NCBI RefSeq assembly: GCF_003226565.1
Contig: NZ_QKOE01000017.1
Location: forward strand, 1-64,000
DNA: 64,000 nucleotides
Direction of reading: 5' to 3'
From: Parazoarcus communis SWub3 = DSM 12120
Lineage (GTDB): Bacteria > Pseudomonadota > Gammaproteobacteria > Burkholderiales > Rhodocyclaceae
Program-made: the position numbers and the translations under genes
The notes under the pieces: model-generated
Told to the model about the DNA's origin: nothing
What the model saw: only the letters and a program-made list of their open reading frames with translations
The model's database searches: none
Shown: positions 55,279 to 64,000 of the stretch, one piece after another
How the letters are laid out: the number at the start of each line of letters is the position of its first letter
How positions within the stretch are numbered: position 1 is the stretch's first letter

Positions 55279-56357
55279 CTGCAACGCGCCTCGATTGCCG
55301 CTGAGATGTCACCCTCAGAAGCCTCACCCCACATCAGGGCACGCCCCAATTCACGCAACAACACCAGGCGCAGACGCCCGGCCTCAACCTTCTTGTCGTG
55401 AGACATCAACTCCAGGTAACGCTCCACTCCAAGCACCGGCCCATGGACAGGCAGCCCCGCCCGCAAGAACAAGGTCTCGGCCCGGACGACATCAGCATCA
55501 GTCAGCCACCCCAGCCGACGGGACAGTTCGGCTGCCATCATGGTGCCCGCCGCAACGGCCTCGCCATGCAGCCACTGGCCGTAACCCATACCGGTCTCAA
55601 TCGCGTGACCAAAGGTGTGCCCAAGATTGAGCAAGGCGCGCTCACCCTGCTCAGTTTCATCCGCCACGACAACCTCGGCCTTGTTCGCACACGATCGCTC
55701 GATCGCAAACGCCAGCGCTTCAGGGTCGCGTACCAGCAGGGCATCCAGATTGGCCTCGAGCCACTCAAGAAAGGGCAGATCACGAATCAGCCCGTACTTG
55801 ATCACTTCGGCGACGCCCGCAGCCAGCTCGCGCGGCGGCAGGGTATCGAGCACACCGGTATCAGCCAGCACGAGCTTCGGCTGATAGAAGGCGCCAATCA
55901 TGTTTTTGCCCAGCGGGTGATTGATCGCCGTCTTGCCACCCACAGAGGAGTCCACCTGCGCCAGCAGCGTTGTGGGAATCTGGATGAACGGCATGCCGCG
56001 CTGATAACACGCTGCAGCAAACCCACCCATATCCCCAACCACTCCACCACCAAGGGCGATCAAGGTCGTGGATCGCTCGCAGCGTCCTCCAAGCAATGCA
56101 TCAAAAATCAGATTCAGCGTCGGCCAATCCTTGTTCGCCTCACCATCAGGTAACACAACCGAAGCAACATCAACGCCTTGCGACTGCAGCGCCTGCTGCA
56201 GGCGGGCGAGGTACAGCGGCCCGACGACATCATTGGTCACGATGGCGACACGACGAGTCTTGAGGTGGGGCAGAATCAGGTCAGCCCGCTCAAGCAGCGA
56301 TGGCCCGATATGGATGGGATAACTACGCTCACCCAGCGCGACATTCAGTGTTCGCAT
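55275..56357 (-). CDS. aroB: 3-dehydroquinate synthase
   Basis: 360 residues, of normal length. The NAD-binding regions [15 protein letters not shown] and [16 protein letters not shown], the metal-binding segments [21 protein letters not shown] and [12 protein letters not shown] (with His), and the C-terminal [17 protein letters not shown] are present. It converts DAHP to 3-dehydroquinate, the second shikimate-pathway step. It overlaps aroK by 13 bases and dgt by four, so the three are translated from one mRNA. Confidence 0.97.
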   Translation of the reverse strand: MRTLNVALGERSYPIHIGPSLLERADLILPHLKTRRVAIVTNDVVGPLYLARLQQALQSQGVDVASVVLPDGEANKDWPTLNLIFDALLGGRCERSTTLIALGGGVVGDMGGFAAACYQRGMPFIQIPTTLLAQVDSSVGGKTAINHPLGKNMIGAFYQPKLVLADTGVLDTLPPRELAAGVAEVIKYGLIRDLPFLEWLEANLDALLVRDPEALAFAIERSCANKAEVVVADETEQGERALLNLGHTFGHAIETGMGYGQWLHGEAVAAGTMMAAELSRRLGWLTDADVVRAETLFLRAGLPVHGPVLGVERYLELMSHDKKVEAGRLRLVLLRELGRALMWGEASEGDISAAIEARCR

Positions 56358-56875
56358 GAAGTCTTGTCCAGGGCCTGCAAGGCCTTTTCGATCTGGCGCA
56401 CCATTGCACCCGGATTGCAGCGCCCCCCCTCGACGATGATGTCCGCAACCTCGCGGTACAGGGGGTCACGCTGCCGATGAAGTTCTTCGATTCGCTGACG
56501 GGGGTTTTCCACGCGGAGCAGCGGCCGGTTGCGGTCGTGCCGGGTACGCTCCCACAGGATTTGCGGCGGCACATCGAGATAGATCACCACACCACGTGCT
56601 GCCAGCAGTGCGCGGTTTGCTGGATCCAGCACGACACCGCCCCCAGTCGCAAGCACCAGATCAGGCTCTGCAGTCAGTTCATCAAGCGCCTGCGCCTCCC
56701 GCCGGCGAAATCCCGCCTCTCCCTCGATTTCGAAAATCGTCGGGATATTCACCCCGGTGCGAGCCACGATCTCATGATCGCAATCGGCAAAGCGCATCTT
56801 CCGACGTCGCGCCAACTCCCGCCCCACGGTTGTTTTTCCGGCACCCATCATGCCGATCAGTATCAGACAAGTCAC
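56345..56875 (-). CDS. aroK: Shikimate kinase
   Basis: 176 residues. The P-loop [16 protein letters not shown] lies at about residues 8-23; FADCDHEI supplies the acidic residue binding shikimate, [12 protein letters not shown] the arginine, and [13 protein letters not shown] the GGG loop. RHDRNRPLL forms the lid. It phosphorylates shikimate at the 3-hydroxyl using ATP. GTG 56875 is chosen because a longer frame would start inside the terminator ending pilQ. It overlaps aroB, and a promoter would have to lie near the terminator unless readthrough from pilQ drives it. Confidence 0.95.
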   Translation of the reverse strand: MTCLILIGMMGAGKTTVGRELARRRKMRFADCDHEIVARTGVNIPTIFEIEGEAGFRRREAQALDELTAEPDLVLATGGGVVLDPANRALLAARGVVIYLDVPPQILWERTRHDRNRPLLRVENPRQRIEELHRQRDPLYREVADIIVEGGRCNPGAMVRQIEKALQALDKTSCEH

Positions 56876-56894
56876 ACGAATATCGCCGGAATCC

Positions 56895-56936
56895 AGAAAA
56901 ACAAAGGGCGGTGCCCCCACTGAGAGACACCGCCCC
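56895..56936 (-). terminator. Rho-independent terminator between pilQ and aroK
   Basis: On the minus strand GGGCGGTG (56935-56928) pairs with CACCGCCC (56913-56906) across a 14-base loop, then TTTGTTTTT follows (about 56905-56897). It lies just after pilQ, so it separates the pilMNOPQ transcript from aroK-aroB-dgt. The loop is somewhat long, so readthrough is possible. Confidence 0.75.
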
Positions 56937-56959
56937 GGATTGTAGCAGCAGGTAGCGAC

Positions 56960-59113
56960 TTATCTGAGCGTCAGCGAGTCCGAAACGATGCGAGGCGTGA
57001 CAAACACCAACAACTCGCGCCGAGAGGTATCACGACTCGTCGTACGGAAGAGCGCTCCAACTACAGGCAATTCACCTAGCACCGGAACCCGATCAATGTT
57101 GGTTGTATCCTCTTCTTCGTAGATACCGCCGATCACAACCGTACCACCGTTCTCGATCAGCACTTCGCTCTTCACATTTTTGGTTTCGATCGGAGGCACG
57201 TTGAACAAGGCCTCCTCACGAAGCACTCGATCCTTGTTAACCTCGATCGATAGCTGCAACCGCCCATCCGGCGTGATCTGAGGCTTGACTTTCAATGACA
57301 ATACGGCCTTTTTAAACGAAACACTAGTAGCACCTGAACTGGTTGACTCCTGATAAGGAACCTCTTTCCCCTGTTCTATCGACGCTTCAACCTGATTCGC
57401 GGTCAGTACGCGCGGACTAGAAATAACCCGCCCTCGCCCATCAGACTCCAGAGCTTGAAGCTCCAGATTCAAGAACCTTGTCAAACTGCTGTTAAAAAGG
57501 GTCAAGTTCATTACGCCGAACCCGCCTCTTTGATAACCAGCACCAGAAGTCACGGACTCACCAACACGTTGCACCATACCGTTAATAAGCGCGTTGCTAC
57601 CGGTATCAATAGTTCCATCTGCTCCAACGCTCACAAACTCCGACTTACCGAATCCCAGTTGGGCGCCGTTCCCCAGGCTCTTGGCCTTGCGGTCTCCGTA
57701 ACCGAGTCTGACACCCAGGTCGCGCGCAAAAGTCTTGTTGGCTTCGACAATTCTTGCCTCAATCAAAACCTGACGAGGGGCCACATCGATTTCAGTCACC
57801 AGTCTACGCAGCGCCTGCAGTCGAGAACCGACATCAGTGACGAAGATTTTGTTAGAGCGATCATCGACCACTACGCTGCCACGCTTAGACAGCATCGTTT
57901 GATCCTTGCTCTTGAGAAAGTCGAAGATCTCCTTTGCCTTGTGATAGTTGATCTGAAAACTTTCAGTCTGCAGCGGTTCAAGGTCGGTCACCTGCGCCTT
58001 CGCTTCAAGCTGCAGTTTCTCACGTGCGGCAAGCTCGTCACCCGGTGCAATCCAGATCACATTACCGCTCTTGCGCATATCCAGGCCCTTGGCCTGCAAG
58101 ATGATGTCAAGCGCTTGATCCCACGGCACATCTTTCAGCCTCAGCGTCAGGTTACCCTGGACAGAATCAGACGTGATGATGTTGAAGTTGGTAAAATCCG
58201 CAATGACCTGCAATACCGAGCGAACATCAATGTTCTGGAAATTCAGCGAGAGCTTCTCTCCCTGATATTGTCCACGAGTACCCTGGACCAGCTTATTTGG
58301 ATCCTCAACGACGCGCTTCACCTCAAGAACAAACTGATCATCGCTTTGATAGGCGTTGTGCTCCCACAAACCGTTAGGCGAAACCACCAAACGCACGTTA
58401 TCGCCCTGCTGCTGGGCAGTCATTGCAGTAACTGGCGTGGCAAAATCGGTCACGTCAGAACGGCGACGCAGATGCTCTGGCAAGGACACCTTGAGAAAAT
58501 CGACGACCAGATTACCGCCCTGCTGCCGAATATCGATACCCGTTTCGGCATTTGACAACTGCACGACAACGCGCCCCTCCCCCTCCTTGCCACGGCGGAA
58601 GTTGATGTCGCGAATACTGGTACCAGCCACATCGGCAGCTTTCGGCGCCGCAAAATTTGCGTAGGCTTGGGCGCCGGGTGTCGGTGTTGCCTGTGCACTG
58701 ACCGGCGACAGGGCAATGACGACATTGCGCCCGTCGACACGGGTCTCATAAGGCGTCATCCGCAGGAGGTTCAACACCAGCCGCGTGCGATCACCTGCCT
58801 GAATAATATTGGCACTGCGCAGATCCCCTTGGCCAATCTCCTGGGCCGCGCGTCCCAACGCGTTTGCCGTAGCTGGAAAATCGAAAGCGATCCGCGCCGG
58901 ATTGGCCACACTGAAGCTGGCAGGCGGTGCAGCCAAGGGCTGAGCGAGCTGCAGCCTGACAAACAGCCCCCCACCTTGCTCTGCAACCTCCAGTGTCTCG
59001 ATACGATTCAGATCCGACTGAACCTGCCCCTGCTCCTGCGCTAACACGAATGTCGCGGGCACTAAAGCCGCAATCGCGCTCGCAAGCAGTACCGTTGTAA
59101 TCGCACTCTTCAT
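56960..59113 (-). CDS. pilQ: Type IV pilus secretin PilQ
   Basis: 717 residues. A signal peptide (cleavage near VLAQE) is followed by two AMIN-type domains (about 30-150 and 165-270), which bind peptidoglycan. A secretin N0/N1 region comes next (LNFQNIDVRSVLQVIADFTNFNI, with the ITSDSVQGNLTLRLKDVPWDQALDIIL segment), then the C-terminal secretin domain (VEASIEQGKEVPYQ, VKPQITPDGRLQLSIEVN, TVVIGGIYEEE). It forms the outer-membrane pore for the pilus. It overlaps pilP by four bases and ends the operon before a terminator. Confidence 0.96.
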   Translation of the reverse strand: MKSAITTVLLASAIAALVPATFVLAQEQGQVQSDLNRIETLEVAEQGGGLFVRLQLAQPLAAPPASFSVANPARIAFDFPATANALGRAAQEIGQGDLRSANIIQAGDRTRLVLNLLRMTPYETRVDGRNVVIALSPVSAQATPTPGAQAYANFAAPKAADVAGTSIRDINFRRGKEGEGRVVVQLSNAETGIDIRQQGGNLVVDFLKVSLPEHLRRRSDVTDFATPVTAMTAQQQGDNVRLVVSPNGLWEHNAYQSDDQFVLEVKRVVEDPNKLVQGTRGQYQGEKLSLNFQNIDVRSVLQVIADFTNFNIITSDSVQGNLTLRLKDVPWDQALDIILQAKGLDMRKSGNVIWIAPGDELAAREKLQLEAKAQVTDLEPLQTESFQINYHKAKEIFDFLKSKDQTMLSKRGSVVVDDRSNKIFVTDVGSRLQALRRLVTEIDVAPRQVLIEARIVEANKTFARDLGVRLGYGDRKAKSLGNGAQLGFGKSEFVSVGADGTIDTGSNALINGMVQRVGESVTSGAGYQRGGFGVMNLTLFNSSLTRFLNLELQALESDGRGRVISSPRVLTANQVEASIEQGKEVPYQESTSSGATSVSFKKAVLSLKVKPQITPDGRLQLSIEVNKDRVLREEALFNVPPIETKNVKSEVLIENGGTVVIGGIYEEEDTTNIDRVPVLGELPVVGALFRTTSRDTSRRELLVFVTPRIVSDSLTLR

Positions 59114-59628
59114 CGTCCGGCCTCCCGCCGCTCCTGCAACTGCAAGGTCGTTGTACGTTCGACCCAGTCGCCATTCATGTCTTCAACCAATTCGCGAAGG
59201 GTCACCCCGGTTTCATCAACCGCAGTGACCACGCCATAGTCCTGACCGAGGTAGTTGCCCCGCTTGACCTGATGCAAAGAGCGATCAGCCTGCACAAGAG
59301 CATGTGCAACATTACCCTGCATCAGCACGCCGACCATGCGCAAAGACTCCAGCGGATAGGCCTCCAGGGGCTCACGCCGACGATCTGGATCGGGCCTGAG
59401 CCCCCCACCCGTCACCTTACGTTCCGGCTCAATGCGGGAAGTCTTGAACGGCTCAACCAAGGCTGAGGCTGAGTAAGCAACGACAGGAAAGGGCTTGATT
59501 TCCGGCAAGGGTTTGACAGCCCCCCTCATTCCAGCCGCCTGTTCGTTCATCCAAGCCTGAATATCCTCCTGCTCATTGGCACAGCCAAGTAACAGAAAGC
59601 AGGATGTCAACAGAAGCCAGCTCTTCAT
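59110..59628 (-). CDS. pilP: Type IV pilus assembly lipoprotein PilP
   Basis: 172 residues. The lipobox LLLGC places the lipidated cysteine at residue 16, so it is an inner-membrane lipoprotein facing the periplasm. A flexible Pro-rich region follows, then the beta-domain (GNVAHALVQADRSLHQVKRGNYLGQDYGVV) that contacts PilQ. PilP links the PilMNO platform to the secretin. It overlaps both neighbours by four bases, showing a tightly coupled operon. Confidence 0.93.
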   Translation of the reverse strand: MKSWLLLTSCFLLLGCANEQEDIQAWMNEQAAGMRGAVKPLPEIKPFPVVAYSASALVEPFKTSRIEPERKVTGGGLRPDPDRRREPLEAYPLESLRMVGVLMQGNVAHALVQADRSLHQVKRGNYLGQDYGVVTAVDETGVTLRELVEDMNGDWVERTTTLQLQERREAGR

Positions 59629-60296
59629 TTCTTAGCCCCCGGCTTGCTTGCTTGACGCTTCTGCGCCAGCTCTTCCTCATCCAGGTAACGGTAGGTGACA
59701 GCGCGAGAGTTCAGTCTGAGCCGCCCATCCGTGCCCGACTCCAGAACAACGTTGTTGAGCGTTACGATGCGCGGCATCCGTGCAACGTCGCTGGCAAACT
59801 CACCCAGATCGTGGTAGCTACCCGTGATGCGAATCTCAATCGGCATCTCCGCGTAGAAATCCTTCACCTGGTCCGCCCCCGGTTTGAACAACTCAAACTG
59901 CAATCCACGCCCCAGCCCGGCTTGGTTGATATCCGACAGCAGTGAATCCATCTCTGCCCGGTTCGGAAGTTGCTTCAAAAGTGCGCCAAACTGGCGGTCG
60001 ATCTCGACGAGTTGGCGCTTGTGTTCCTCCAGATTGACAGCCTGGCGCTTCTTGGAGACCCACTCCTGACGCAACTGCTGCTCCTCGGCTTCGCGCTGAA
60101 CCAAGGTCTCCGCCTGTACCTGCCAGTCGAACCACCAGGCCGCCGCCAACGTCACAGCAAGCAGCCCGACGAACACGGCAATGCGCGGAGCCAGCGGCCA
60201 AACACCAGGATCGTTAGGATCCAGGTTCTTGAAATCCTGTTGCAAGCGCTGAAAATCAATCTTGCGCACATCGGGTAAAAGGCCAGTCGACTTCAT
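59625..60296 (-). CDS. pilO: Type IV pilus alignment protein PilO
   Basis: 223 residues. One membrane helix (IAVFVGLLAVTLAAAWWFDW, about 48-67), a coiled-coil stretch (about 75-110), and a ferredoxin-like periplasmic domain. Motifs QLPNRAEMDSLLSDINQAG and ITGSYHDLGEFASDVARMPRI are typical of PilO. It pairs with PilN in the inner-membrane platform. Overlaps pilP and pilN by four bases each. Confidence 0.94.
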   Translation of the reverse strand: MKSTGLLPDVRKIDFQRLQQDFKNLDPNDPGVWPLAPRIAVFVGLLAVTLAAAWWFDWQVQAETLVQREAEEQQLRQEWVSKKRQAVNLEEHKRQLVEIDRQFGALLKQLPNRAEMDSLLSDINQAGLGRGLQFELFKPGADQVKDFYAEMPIEIRITGSYHDLGEFASDVARMPRIVTLNNVVLESGTDGRLRLNSRAVTYRYLDEEELAQKRQASKPGAKK

Positions 60297-60877
60297 CGTG
60301 CGCCCCCCTGTGCAACTTTAGCGGCTACCTCGACCGACGGACGCTCGATACCAATCGTCAGCGTGAACTCACTAACGCGCCGGCCCGCAACAGTCGCTGA
60401 CTTAACCTCAACCAGACCCGGATTCTGAAGAAAAGGAGACTCATCGAGACTACGCATCAGGCTGGACACTCTCGCATTGGACTGCGCAATACCTGTCAAC
60501 GTAACCCGTTGACCGGACTGCCTGGCAGTCTTGAGATAGACACCATCAGGCATGTTCCGCGCCAATTCGTTGAAAAGATGTACCGTTTCAGCACGGTGAC
60601 TCTGCAAGGACTCGATCACCTGCTTGCGCGCCAGAAGAGCGTCTATCTGCTGCCTCAGCGTCCTGATCTCGGCAATTTGGGCATTCAGTTTGGTGATCTC
60701 GGCTTTCAGGAAGGCGTTCTTGCTTTCCTGTCGCTCGATATAGCCTGCATACACCATATGCACCAGCAGTGCGATGGCACCGCCAAGCAGGATCATGCCC
60801 AGTGAAACAACATAAAACTGCTGCCTCCGCTCCTTGCGCTTTTCTTCGCGATGCGGAAGAAGGTTGATCCTGATCAT
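60293..60877 (-). CDS. pilN: Type IV pilus alignment protein PilN
   Basis: 194 residues. The N-terminal cytoplasmic MIRINLLPHREEKR binds the cleft of PilM; the motif INLLP is diagnostic. A membrane helix (about 20-45) and a coiled coil follow, then a periplasmic domain with YLKTARQSGQRVTLTGIAQS. PilN-PilO heterodimers align the pilus base. Overlaps pilM by four bases. Confidence 0.95.
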   Translation of the reverse strand: MIRINLLPHREEKRKERRQQFYVVSLGMILLGGAIALLVHMVYAGYIERQESKNAFLKAEITKLNAQIAEIRTLRQQIDALLARKQVIESLQSHRAETVHLFNELARNMPDGVYLKTARQSGQRVTLTGIAQSNARVSSLMRSLDESPFLQNPGLVEVKSATVAGRRVSEFTLTIGIERPSVEVAAKVAQGGAR

Positions 60878-61950
60878 GTATCGAACCTCCTAAGGGCCAG
60901 ACCACAAGCAACCATCAGCGATGGCGCGTCGGCCAACAGGCTCTTGGGTCGCACTTTGGAAGACAGCCCCATGCCGGCAAACGGGTTGGCGATGAGGGTC
61001 GCCACCTGGGTACGCCCTCCAACCACATCCCCCAATCCTGGCATTGTGGCGCAACCGCCGGCCAACACCAGGTGATCCACCTGATTGAACTGGGTCGAAG
61101 TGAAGAAGAACTGCAACGCCCTTGAAACCTCAAGCGCAACACTGTCCATGAACGGGCGAAGCAGATCACGTGCATAATCGTCGGGCAGATCACCCGAGCG
61201 TTTTGCCGCCTCAGCCTCGTCGATGCTCATCCCATACTGGCGCGCAATATCCTGGGTGAGCTGATAGCCGCCGAACGCCTGTTCGCGCGAGTACACCTGA
61301 CGGCCGTTGCGCAACACGGAAACATTCATCACGGAAGCGCCAATATCGATCAAGGCCACAACTTTGTCTGCACCGCCGCCAGGCAATTGCCGGCTGACCA
61401 GCTCAAACGCAGACTCGACAGCCAGCGACTCGACGTCCAGCACCACGGCCTTCAAGCCACAGGACTGTGCCACTGCGACCCGATCCTCGACCTTCTCCTT
61501 GCGGGAAGCAGCAATCAGCACCTCGACTTCACCTGGACTACCAGGTGCCGGCCCGACGACGTTGAAGTCAAGATTGACCTCGTCCAGCGGGAACGGGATG
61601 TATTGATTTGCCTCTGACTCGACCTGAAGCTCCATCTCCTGCTCGCGCAGCCCGTCAGGGAGGATGATTTTCTTGGTAATCACCGAGGCCGCCGGCAAGG
61701 CCATGGCGACGTTCTTCACCCCGGAACCAAAGCGGCGCAACAAACGCCCGACGGCATCTGCGACTGCATCGAGATTGGCGATGTTGCCGTCCACGACCGC
61801 GTCACGTGGCAGCGGCTCGATGGCGTAGCGTTCGACGTTGTAACCGCCCTTGTCGCGCTCCGACAACTCCACCATCTTGATCGATGACGAAGAAATATCG
61901 AGCCCTGCAAGCTGACGCGCCTTTGAACCGAATATTGAGAAGTCGATCAC
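60874..61950 (-). CDS. pilM: Type IV pilus assembly ATPase-like protein PilM
   Basis: 358 residues with an actin-like fold. AGLDISSSSIKMVEL is the N-terminal phosphate motif, VALIDIGASVMNVSVLRNG the second, and LVLAGGCATMPGLGDVV the third. PilM sits at the cytoplasmic face and binds the N-terminal tail of PilN. It is the first gene of pilMNOPQ. The 181-base divergent region to ponA (61951-62131) must hold promoters for both; no clear site is assigned. Confidence 0.96.
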   Translation of the reverse strand: MIDFSIFGSKARQLAGLDISSSSIKMVELSERDKGGYNVERYAIEPLPRDAVVDGNIANLDAVADAVGRLLRRFGSGVKNVAMALPAASVITKKIILPDGLREQEMELQVESEANQYIPFPLDEVNLDFNVVGPAPGSPGEVEVLIAASRKEKVEDRVAVAQSCGLKAVVLDVESLAVESAFELVSRQLPGGGADKVVALIDIGASVMNVSVLRNGRQVYSREQAFGGYQLTQDIARQYGMSIDEAEAAKRSGDLPDDYARDLLRPFMDSVALEVSRALQFFFTSTQFNQVDHLVLAGGCATMPGLGDVVGGRTQVATLIANPFAGMGLSSKVRPKSLLADAPSLMVACGLALRRFDT

Positions 61951-62131
61951 AAAGAAAACCCTTAAATTTCTTTATGTTAGGCGCCGAAGCTAAATAAGGC
62001 TCTTAGATGCTAGCAACAAGCGCAACAGGTGTAAAGCAAAATGCATCAATTTGCATCAGTCGTCAAATCCGCGATTCGCGCCGCAACACCCCTTATATAA
62101 TGCGCCCCTGAGTCATTTTTCGGACATTTTG

Positions 62132-64000
62132 ATGCGCTGGGTCCTCTATCCGGTCGCGGCCCTTGTTGCGCTGACGACACTCGGCCTTGCCACACTGGCG
62201 GCCATTTCCATCCTCGCCTGGCCTAACCTCCCCTCGCTTGAAGCCCTGACTGACTACCGCCCCCGCATACCACTGCGGGTTTACACAGCAGACGGGCACC
62301 TGATCAGCGAGTTTGGCGAGGAGCGCCGGAACGTCGTCAACATTGATGACGTTCCAGTACAACTTAAGCAAGCCATCCTGGCTGCCGAAGACGAGCGTTT
62401 TTACGAACACCCGGGAATCGATCTGCTTGGCATCGCACGTGCTGCGCTGGCCAACCTCAGCTCCGGCGGGCGCGGACAGGGTGCATCGACGATCACGATG
62501 CAGGTCGCACGCAACTTCTTCCTGTCCCGCGAGAAAACGTACAACCGCAAACTTTACGAGATCCTGCTCGCGCTGAAGATCGAGCGCAATCTCAGCAAGG
62601 ACAAGATTCTCGAGCTTTACATCAACCAGATTTTCCTTGGCCAACGTGCCTACGGCTTCTCGGCAGCAGCCCGGGCCTATTTCGGCAAACCGCTCGAGAA
62701 CATCACTCTGGCCGAGGCAGCCATGCTCGCCGGGCTACCAAAGGCACCATCGGCTTTCAACCCCATCGTCAATCCGGCGCGCGCAACGGTGCGCCAGCGC
62801 TATGTCCTGAGGCGTATGGTAGAAGCGGGCTTCATCGACAATGCAGCCTATCAGACCGCGCTCGCCGAACCATTGCGTACTCAGTCTGCGCGCACCGTGA
62901 GCGGCAGTCGCAGTAACCTTGTGCGCGGCGACTATGTCGCTGAAATGGCCAGACAGATCGCCGTTGAACAGTTCGGAGAGGATGCGTACCAGCTGGGCAT
63001 CAGGATCACCACCACAATCAGGCGCGACGACCAGGAAGCTGCCTATGCCGCGCTGCGCAAGGGCGTGATGGATTACGACCGACGCCATGGCTACCGGGGC
63101 CCTGAGCGCTTCATGGAACTGCCGCAGGGCAGGATCGATGAAGAAGCGCTAGAAGAAGCACTGAGCGAAGCGGGCGATTTTGACGACCTGCTTGCCGCTG
63201 TCGTCCTCGAAGCTTCGACGCGTGAAGTCAAGGTATTCCGCCGAGGTGAAACCTTGACACTGTCCGGCGACGGCATCAAGTTTGCTACCCCGATGCTGAA
63301 CGACAAGGCGCCCCAGGCAAGACGGATCCGGCGCGGCGCCGTCGTGCGCATTCGCGATAATGGCGAAAAGGGCTGGGAACTCGTTCAGCTTCCAGAAGTG
63401 CAGGCAGCCTTGCTGTCGATCGACGCACAGACGGGTGCAGTCCGCGCGCTGGTTGGCGGCTTCGACTTCAATCGCAACAAGTTCAACCACGTTACCCAGG
63501 CACAACGCCAGCCGGGCTCGAGCTTCAAGCCATTCATCTATTCGGCGGGGCTGGAACGCGGCTACAGCCCAGGAACCCTGGTTGACGACACGCCACTCTA
63601 CTTCCCTGCCGGGGTGACGGGCAGCCAGGCCTGGGAACCCAAGAACTACGACGGAAAATTCGACGGCCAGATGACTTTGCGTGACGCACTGGCACGTTCC
63701 AAGAACATGGTTTCCATCCGCCTGCTCGACAACATCACGCCTGCCTATGCCCAGGACTATATCGGTCGCTTCGGCTTTGACACTGCGCGCCATCCACCCT
63801 ACCTGACGATGGCGCTGGGTGCCGGCTCGGTCACCCCATGGGAAATGGCAACCGGCTATGCCGCATTCGCCAACGGCGGATATCGGATCGACCCCTATGT
63901 GGTCAAGGAGATCCACGATGGCAATGGCAAGTTGATTGCCCGCATCGACCCCCCTGTAGCCGGGGAAAGTGCGCCCCGGGTCATCGACCCACGTAATGCC
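62132..64000 (+). CDS. mrcA: Penicillin-binding protein 1A (N-terminal part)
   Basis: The first 623 codons of a class A PBP are visible and the frame is open to the window end. A membrane anchor (about 5-30) is followed by the transglycosylase domain with catalytic Glu86 (AAEDERFYEHPGID), GQGASTITMQVARNFFLS, ELYINQIFLGQRAYG and LAEAAMLAGLPKAPS. An OB-like insert (about 315-425) precedes the transpeptidase domain with Ser463-x-x-Lys466 (PGSSFKPF) and SKN (ARSKNMVSIR). The KTG motif lies beyond the edge. It polymerises and cross-links peptidoglycan in the periplasm. Divergent from pilM, a common proteobacterial arrangement. Confidence 0.95.
   Translation, partial: MRWVLYPVAALVALTTLGLATLAAISILAWPNLPSLEALTDYRPRIPLRVYTADGHLISEFGEERRNVVNIDDVPVQLKQAILAAEDERFYEHPGIDLLGIARAALANLSSGGRGQGASTITMQVARNFFLSREKTYNRKLYEILLALKIERNLSKDKILELYINQIFLGQRAYGFSAAARAYFGKPLENITLAEAAMLAGLPKAPSAFNPIVNPARATVRQRYVLRRMVEAGFIDNAAYQTALAEPLRTQSARTVSGSRSNLVRGDYVAEMARQIAVEQFGEDAYQLGIRITTTIRRDDQEAAYAALRKGVMDYDRRHGYRGPERFMELPQGRIDEEALEEALSEAGDFDDLLAAVVLEASTREVKVFRRGETLTLSGDGIKFATPMLNDKAPQARRIRRGAVVRIRDNGEKGWELVQLPEVQAALLSIDAQTGAVRALVGGFDFNRNKFNHVTQAQRQPGSSFKPFIYSAGLERGYSPGTLVDDTPLYFPAGVTGSQAWEPKNYDGKFDGQMTLRDALARSKNMVSIRLLDNITPAYAQDYIGRFGFDTARHPPYLTMALGAGSVTPWEMATGYAAFANGGYRIDPYVVKEIHDGNGKLIARIDPPVAGESAPRVIDPRNA

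Overview
The window looks like part of a high-GC betaproteobacterial chromosome, most likely Rhodocyclales (Thauera/Azoarcus type). This is inferred from gene content and order: pilMNOPQ-aroK-aroB-dgt-gltB-gltD, a MaoC-Pta fusion next to ackA, and a Pcm-like/rhodanese/TolC operon. No tRNA, rRNA or CRISPR array is visible. One insertion sequence end lies at the left edge. No stretch longer than about 300 bases lacks a gene.

Region 1 (1-12213) is a surface-glycan and pilin locus with lower GC than the rest by eye. The right end of an IS5-family element (1-299) stops exactly at the stop codon of a six-gene minus-strand cluster: GT9, polysaccharide pyruvyl transferase, FkbM-like methyltransferase, flippase, GT2, GT4. 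Divergent from it is a sigma-54-type promoter, then pilA with its own terminator, then four overlapping genes: a GT-C-like membrane protein with a TPR-like tail, a DPM1-like GT2, a GT4 and a methyltransferase. Together these look like a pilin or cell-surface glycosylation module.

Region 2 (12361-28470) holds an alpha-carbonic-anhydrase-like protein that has lost two zinc ligands, a Uma2 protein, a MocR-type regulator, a small lipoprotein candidate, and efflux functions. The efflux genes are a TetR-adaptor-RND operon behind a 34-bp palindrome, a Pcm-like/rhodanese/TolC operon behind interleaved palindromes, and a second adaptor-RND pair facing TolC.

Region 3 (28549-43411) contains a class III nucleotidyl cyclase fused to FHA, a PRPP-synthetase-like gene coupled to an AMP-phosphorylase-type gene, a YegD-type Hsp70, a flavin oxidoreductase, two membrane-bound c-di-GMP proteins, a GNAT enzyme, a TRIC-family membrane protein under a tandem glycine riboswitch, and glmS.

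Region 4 (43468-64000) is core metabolism and pilus assembly. It has glmU (amino-sugar synthesis with glmS), MaoC-Pta with ackA (acyl-phosphate metabolism), gltB/gltD (ammonia assimilation), dgt, aroB and aroK (shikimate pathway), the pilMNOPQ alignment complex and secretin that would serve the pilin at the other end, and the first 623 codons of a PBP1A gene that runs off the window.
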